Assembly (NCBI RefSeq): GCF_026230105.1
Contig: NC_079476.1
Span: 1,323,209 to 1,387,208 of the forward strand
Direction: 5' to 3'
From: Diorhabda sublineata
Taxonomy: Eukaryota; Arthropoda; Insecta; Coleoptera; Chrysomelidae
DNA length: 64,000 nt
The translations under genes and the position numbers were made by a program. The notes under the pieces are model-generated. The model saw only the letters and a program-made list of their open reading frames with translations. It was not told the origin of the DNA and searched no databases. This document shows, piece by piece, positions 57,086 to 64,000 of the stretch (positions are counted from its first letter, which is position 1; each line of letters starts with the position of its first letter).

Positions 57086-60000
57086 TTAAACAAACATTGA
57101 TTATAACGAATTGTTTTGAGAAAAATTGATTTCTTACTTTGTTTAATATCCTATTCGATTTATATATATTTTTTTATAGTGATGATTATGAAGCACCCAC
57201 TTTATATGTGTTATCGATCAAAAACTAAAGAAATTTGAGATCAAACTTCGCTTCTTTTAACATGAGCTTTCTATTTTCTTTGATTACAAATTAAATCAAT
57301 AATACCGCGATATATATGTAGTATTATTAGCTAAAAATTGTTATAATTCAATGCATATCCAGTAACTGAGCGAAAATTAGAAAAACTAACATTTTTTTCA
57401 CAGTTTCTTTTTGGTTTTTGGCTCATTTTTACACTAACAAACTAAATATATTTCATTGTAACTAACAATTATAATAACTATGATGTTATAGACTGGCCGT
57501 TAATCATATACATATGCAAAAGATCTAATTGATTAATTTTGTATTTTTAAGCATAACTACACGTGGAATATTAATCGGGAGCCTCCTCAAAGAAATTAAT
57601 AATCTTCATAGAAAAATACTGTAATAGAATTTACAATTTATAATATGAACAAATATTTTTGTATAAACCTAATTGAATAGAATATGTCAATTGAAATACG
57701 TACCACCCTCTATATTTCGAAATATGAAGAAAACAAAAATATGTAAAGCTGTATCTAAATAAAATTATATAAACCCTCTAGCGGGATAGCACGACCTCTA
57801 AAATCTCAAATAGGGATGGAGGTTTATACCTTATTTTGAAAGTCATTTAACTAACTCTTCGAGCATAGCAAAAACTTAATTTTAAGTACTTCTCTTTTTA
57901 GATATTTTATCTATAAATTATCAGCAGTAAAATTTGGATAACATTATGGAAGTTACTTTATTAAATTTTCGAAATATTGAGACCATGCAACTCAGTCTTG
58001 TAGGAATTTCGACACGTGACTGAAAAAGTTATCGTAAATAATAATTATACAAACAATACATCTTCAAAATCAATCAGTGAAATATGAAAATGTGGAAATG
58101 AATAATTTACGTAGTGCGGCTCACGACTCTAATAGTAAATCTATGTATTATGCGCCAGCGACAAGTTTTGACAAGCTTAATACAAAGTTTCAATTAGTTG
58201 CTTCGATCCATTTCATTATAACAGGCTTCAAACGACCAACTTGTTTTGGAAAATGTCTAGAATTAAGTTTAGCGCTTTTTGACTAAATAAGGATTAACAC
58301 CAACCCAAATCAAAAACAAAATTGAAGCCGTTTAATGTTTACGATGATTTGAGTTTTGAGGCGAGGGCCTCGAAAGTGTGATCCGATTGCAACGAGTGAT
58401 GAAACTATGGTGCTTTTCTTTGCTTCAACATACAAAAAAGATTCCTTAGTGGTATCGGAAAGGAGAAACCAAAAAAGCAAAGGTCACAAAAAGCACCAGA
58501 AAAATGATATTTATACGAGTACGTAGTAAGTGATGATTGATGGTAAATACTCAAGAAAATACAAGCAAAATACAAGACAATTCAATTCAACTATTGGAAA
58601 GACGACAATAAATCCTTACTATCAATTAAGGAGGGTTAAAAATCTACCTGAATAGTGAGTGGGTGGCAGAAGGTTAGCTCGAACGCATTAAAGAACCTTC
58701 ATGGTACGGTGATAATTTAGATATGAGGTGCTCTAACAGGGCAGTTACTTTTATAGGAATTATTAAATTTGAAAATCTCCAATAAAAAATAAATAAGAGT
58801 GAAACCAAAGTTTTTAAACAATCCTGGAAAATATATCATTTGAATAAATGTATTATCTTATCTTATCTAAGTATCTTACCCAATATTCAAAGCTTTTAAA
58901 ACACGTAAAACGTAAAAATAATATTGGAGAGAACATAATTAAAATTTCCAGCACTTTGATTTCGTGTTCAAGTTAATCTGAAGGTGTGAAAAATCATAAA
59001 GTTTCCTTCACAATTCCCAAAATAAGACTGTTAATTGACTTCCACGAATTTTTCAATATTCAAATAACAGAATTATTTTTTCTCTAAAATTAATAACTTC
59101 TTGTATGCAATAATTATTGTTTTTAAAAATTATTCCTCAAAAATAATACCAAAAAAACTATTTTTATATAGTGTAGGACCTTCTATTAGCTTCTTTCTTC
59201 TTTTTATTATCATGATATCAGATTGGAAATAAATACTCCCATAGTTAACCTGTTTGTTTTTTCATAGTACGCAACACTCAATTTGATGGAATAGAGAAAT
59301 TCACTCAAGTGATTAAAACTGAATTTCATTCCAGAAAACTTCGTTGAAGAAGTAAGGACAGAAAAGCGGATAATCGGTTTTTTTTTGTTCTTGTATAGTT
59401 TTGAGAAACAACCGAACAATTAGCTAATTGAATTCAAAAAATGGTTATAATGTTCCACAATTCCTCCGTTAATTAATTGAGAGTTCATCTAGTGGATTCA
59501 TTGATTCAGTCGTAACAACTTTTTCACTGACATCTAATATGGAAAGAGGTTGAGTGATAATTAATTTTGATGGTAACAAAAAAACTACATCAATTTGGTT
59601 AAAATTTTCAACAATAGAAATGATATTATGATGAGATAAAATTATATTAATTTGATTAAATTCAGGTCATATTAGATAAGAGTGAATTTCGGTGTTCGAG
59701 AGCACCATTCAGAAGATGATGAATGTCCTGGAACTCAAACTCCTGAAGGTCTCAATGCTAGGCTTTTAAAAACGTCTAACTAAAGCTTCTTTTCCACTAT
59801 AGAAACACGAAGCATCTTTTGAGTCAAAATATTAATACAGCTCCTGTTTAATTTCATCGTAGCTGAAAAATTTTCTACCCCTTAACTGTTAGCCTTGTGA
59901 ATATGAAAAAAAAAATAGTAGAACGAGTCAAATTGAGGCTATATTATGAGTGTTCAATATCTGTGAAGCAACATTCGTATACAGTAGCCTTGGAAATCGA

Positions 60001-61734
60001 AGTAGTGTGAATTGGAACATTATAATGAAGCAAGAGCTCAAGTCTAGGAACTGCATTAGTAAGTCAGAGTAATATGCCGCCTCCATGGTGGTATTTGATT
60101 CCATGAAAGCGTTCGGTATAGAACCTTCTGGCTTCTGACGAGTTACCCGAAGCCAAATCATACATCAAATGCATGTCGGCATATTCATCAAAAATAAATT
60201 CTACTATATTGAAAATTGAAATACGATGTGATAATTATTGATGACAGGTTTTGGATTTCAAGATTGCAAAAAGGTAAAAACAAATTAACTCGCTTGCAAT
60301 TGTTAATTGCATATCAAGTAAAAACTTATTTGACACATGTCTACTAGATGAAAAATAATTATTAATCTCTTTCAAGTTTTTCCTCACACCAGTAATATGA
60401 TCTTCGATAGTATAAATGTTTATTTATGTTTATCTATTTATTTTTCCAAGAAATGTTTTATTCTGTTTTAATACCATCTGTAAATATTTTCAACAAATAA
60501 TTACAATTGATGAATGTCTCTTTTCGGCGAACTGTTTCCTTAGCGTGTACAAATTTTCAAAAATTGACTGAAAAATTCATTCTTACTACCTTTAGATTGT
60601 ACAGGTTGTCCCTGTAGAAGTTAGTAAAATATACTTAAATATAAGTCCTGATTTCGCAACTTAAAAAGCCTATAGCTCAGAAACGAGGGGTCGTATAAAA
60701 AAGTTTTTTGCATCAAATCCCCGAACACCATGTATATAATGGTTGGAATCTATTTAGTTGGTTATTTCTAAACATTTGTTGTTTTGTACAAAATTTAAAA
60801 CGTTTCACTTCTTTTTTAGGTAAAATTTTGAAGAAAAAAATTTAATTCCATATTTTCTGTAATTTTTTCTTGATAAGTCATCTCATTTAATGTGAAATAA
60901 AATTAATTTCCATCTACACTGACCTCGAGTTTCCGTAAATTTTCGGTTATTATGAACCTTTCAAATTCCAAATCTTAAGTCAATTTTGTTGCTTAAATAC
61001 TTTGGAGTAGAAAAAATTTCCAGTCCAGTAAACTCGAATGTTTGTTTAGAAATTCTGTTGAAACTGATTGAAAGAATAAATCCTAATTTCTCCTTTAGAA
61101 GCGAAGCATAAGGCGATATAAGCGTTACCCTAAAGTTTTCGTTTTTCAGTTGAATTAATTAATTATCCGTTTGAATTAACTTCAGATTTTCTCAACAACT
61201 CAGACTTAAAGTAAGACGTTTCATTAAAATCATTTGAAAATAAGTATCATTCGATCCTATGACTGAAATTAATTACTTTCGAAACACTTGAAGAGAGAAG
61301 TTTTTTTAATTATTTCTTTCACAATAGTCTTTGATTACTTTTTCGTTTTCTAGCAGAGATTGTGATACGTTGTGATGAATAGAAGAAATATTAAGACATC
61401 CTTGTTGGCTATTTTAGGGTAATCACTTCTAATACCAAACCAAGAAGATTTAAATGCATTTTTCTTATGAGGATTGACTTTAAAGATCTATGAATGCTTA
61501 ATGACAGTCAGAACCGCTAGTTGACTTTTTAAATTAATTACTTGGCGCAACCTTTTAACCTTGATGACTATTTTATATAACTCCTAAGTTTTGGGAGACC
61601 CAGTTTAAAAATCCTCAATCTAAACTTCACTTTCCTTAATAATCAAATAAATGTTAGTCAAAAATGGATTAGATCGTAAGCAACGTTTTTGCCGATTTCT
61701 GTTTTCAAATGGACCTCACTAATCAAGACATGAT
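57086..61734. other. Long AT-rich stretch, no gene seen
   Basis: About 4.6 kb without a recognisable gene, RNA gene or repeat protein. Short frames here have no family motif. It could be intron or intergenic DNA. Confidence 0.45.
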
Positions 61735-61822
61735 AAGGTTAGGTTAGGTTAGATTAAGCTGCATTTGTTATGGTTAGGTTAGGGTAAGTTAGGTTAGGTT
61801 AGGTTAGGTTAGGTTGGGTTGG
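61735..61822 (+). repeat. Interstitial (TTAGG)n telomere-type array
   Basis: Five perfect tandem TTAGG units run from 61789 to 61813, followed by ttggg and ttgg. A shorter, interrupted set precedes them (61735-61752 and 61771-61785). TTAGG is the ancestral telomere repeat of arthropods. The array is far too short and too internal to be a chromosome end here. Confidence 0.8.
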
Positions 61823-64000
61823 AACATGGTATAGTAAATTTTCTTAACAACCAAATATTAACTCATGGAAATCGATATATTTTGTAACGCGATTCAGCAA
61901 ACAAACAAATCTATTTCGTCTGCTACAACTTCCAGTTGTTTTAAAAGATATACTTGTCATAATAGGATCGATATGATCAAGCTCTACAACATTTTGTGGT
62001 TTTTACATAACTTTTTTTCTCGCCATTAGATCAGATGAGTGTCTCCAAATCCACGATGCTTTGGATTTCTCTAATGTGAAATATCTTTTGAAATCGCATT
62101 AATTTCACCGTGATTTTATTTGTAACAATATAGACATTTAGAATTTATTAACTATTGGACGGAATTTTGGTTTATGTTTATTACAATGCGTCTATTTCTA
62201 ATGAAGTTATTTTGAATTATAGTCTACACAAACAGAAGACATTTCAACATCATTAACAACTTGACTTATCACATATATTGATCCTACAGTTTTTCCAATA
62301 TCAATTGCAGATTATAAAAACCCTTACCGACAATTTTGTTTGATCTACCATAAGCGTAGATAACTCATTTTATACATAATTTATTTAAACACATGTACTT
62401 AATTGTAGTCCTATTTGGAACTTGGAAAAAAATCATTATTGTACCTTGTTAACTTGCTACAACTGAATATTGAATCATAAAACGTATATAGACTAGGGAA
62501 ATGTACCTAACTGTAAGGGAATTTGGTTTAAACAGGATTCCAGACATGAACTGAGCCCTATTTGTACCCCATTCGTCTATTAGAACTTTGGTAGTCTTTT
62601 ATCTGACTCAAATAATCTTGTCACAATCCGTTTATTCAGTTTTTTGTGTTTCAAACCACATGTTACCAAATCTTGACGAAATGTTTCTAAGCGATTCGAT
62701 GTTTCCATTGGTAAACAGTAGAGATGATGAGTCCACGTGGACTGACGGTTTATATGTTAGATGTTTACCCAATATTATACGGGGAGTAAACATTACTTTA
62801 TATATTATCTTTTGAAATTGAAAAACCATTTTTAGGATTACTTTATAAACTCCCTGTATTGAAACAACATTTTACAATAGAAATCACACACATCTTAATC
62901 GTAATTAACGCTTTTAAAAATTATAGTTTCATGATAAAATTATATGTTATCATCATCACAAATACCACATACTCAAGCTTTATACAAAATTGTGTAAAAT
63001 TCAGTTTGATTGATACCTTGACCGGATACGGTTAAAAGGCAAACGTGAATGAAAACGTAGCACATCTCTCAACTACCAATTTACATATATAGAAGCTATC
63101 ACATTCTTTCATAGTGAATTACTGTAATTCAGAAATTACTTGTATCTTGAAATATAAAGTGTCACCGAGTATTGAAAAAAAAACCTTGTTTCAATTCATT
63201 TTCAACGAGCTCGGCTACAATAATAATAGTATATACCAACTATACTCAAATTGAGCTCCACGGAGCCCCAGGGTCCGCGAGACTTCCTAAGAAAAATATG
63301 ATTATCAATACAGATCAACACTCAATAGTTTCGCCGATCCATTTCGTTCTACTCTCGATGAGTAGCGCCTCTCGGCACGCATCACTGCTCACGCGTTAAT
63401 TTGTTGAACAAGCACAAATCTATCGTTTTACTCGAGCTCAAATTACTTCTTAGATATCAATAAATAATAATGGTAAGTTGGGTTAAAGACATTGAACGTT
63501 TGGCAGCAAAATCTTCCAACGAAAGCGAAAGTTTAACAGGAAGATTCAGAATGTAATGATACAACGACGTTAAGCTTCACAGTTTCAAAACCGAAGAATA
63601 GGAAATATGATTTCGGATTTTTTGATTCCAACGACTCACCTTTCTGATTTTTATGTAGTAAACTGCTTCTTAACCTTTAGAAACTGTACATCCCGAGATT
63701 AAAAACAAGAAAACAGATTTTTTTGTTTTATTGAGTAGTCAAAAACCTATGATGCACATTACGCGAACCATCAATGTAAAAGCCGCGAAGACATCGTATT
63801 TAGTGGGCTATCGCATTGCTCAGGCGGGTGAAGCACTCAATAAGTATTCTTTTTCAACTTGAATTCACCAAGAATGAATATGAGAGAATCGAATCATGTT
63901 TTGTTCTAAAAGTTTCAAAACTGATTATGACTCAGTATATATTCTGAAATAATTTCTCAAGTACATACCTGAGTGTTTGGGACCACTCGTAGATAGTTTT
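61823..64000. other. AT-rich stretch, one GC-richer patch, no confirmed gene
   Basis: No gene is supported. The patch 63200-63410 is richer in G+C and CpG (gctccacggagccccagggtccgcgag; ctcggcacgcatcactgctcacgcg). It is followed by aataataATGGTAAGT at about 63463-63478, where an ATG abuts a consensus splice donor. This could be an unknown repeat or the 5' end of a host gene. Confidence 0.35.

Overview
This window is AT-rich eukaryotic nuclear DNA, almost certainly from an insect. Four observations support this. There are islands of the arthropod telomere-type motif TTAGG/CCTAA. There are many decayed mariner/Tc1, piggyBac, Helitron and non-LTR (RTE-like and Jockey/I-like) elements whose protein motifs are typical of insect repeats. 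A piggyBac-like gene carries a very short GT-AG intron. No prokaryotic gene organisation is visible. The order cannot be fixed from sequence alone; a beetle or hemipteran is plausible. I found no convincing host protein-coding gene, tRNA or rRNA. The window reads as repeat-rich intergenic or intronic sequence.

Layout. 0-9 kb: a large foldback element (381-1233), a decayed repeat-associated gene interrupted by a Crypton-like fragment (2.7-4.4 kb), a deleted mariner (5.2-6.0 kb), and copy 1 of a Tc1/mariner-superfamily element (7.0-8.3 kb). 9-24 kb: LINE fragments (10.1-10.6, 17.1-17.6 and 22.3-22.6 kb), mariner and piggyBac scraps beside a perfect hairpin (12.2-13.1 kb), a non-autonomous Helitron (16.0-16.7 kb), and copy 2 of the 7-kb transposon with both terminal repeats (18.73-19.94 kb). 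24-33 kb: the best-preserved gene, a piggyBac-like transposase with an intron, two stops and a lost catalytic aspartate (24.4-26.2 kb); then a Tc1-like pseudogene, a Jockey-like RT fragment, a gypsy RNase H scrap with a duplicated and inverted snippet, and a rearranged mariner cluster with an inverted segment (31.2-32.6 kb). 36-40 kb: an RTE fragment, the Cys-rich tail of a repeat-associated protein, and five copies of a 480-bp satellite arranged A-B-A-B-A. 41-52 kb: LINE and mariner scraps, then a 2-kb transposon-like unit with inverted ends whose interior is about twelve tandem copies of a ~152-bp repeat (49.68-51.64 kb). 51.9-57.1 kb: a Helitron helicase fragment, an RTE ORF2 remnant and two Helitrons lying tail to tail. 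57-64 kb: mostly unannotatable AT-rich DNA with one interstitial (TTAGG)n island.

How the parts relate. Nothing here forms a pathway; the shared biology is transposition and decay. Several families occur more than once: the 7-kb/18.7-kb transposon, the mariner middle segment, the Helitron pair, the LINE C-terminal pair at 10 and 22 kb, and the ends of the 49.7-kb foldback unit. This allows internal comparison. The most informative results are a frameshift shared by two transposon copies, satellite arrays growing inside or beside transposons, and non-random rearrangement breakpoints.
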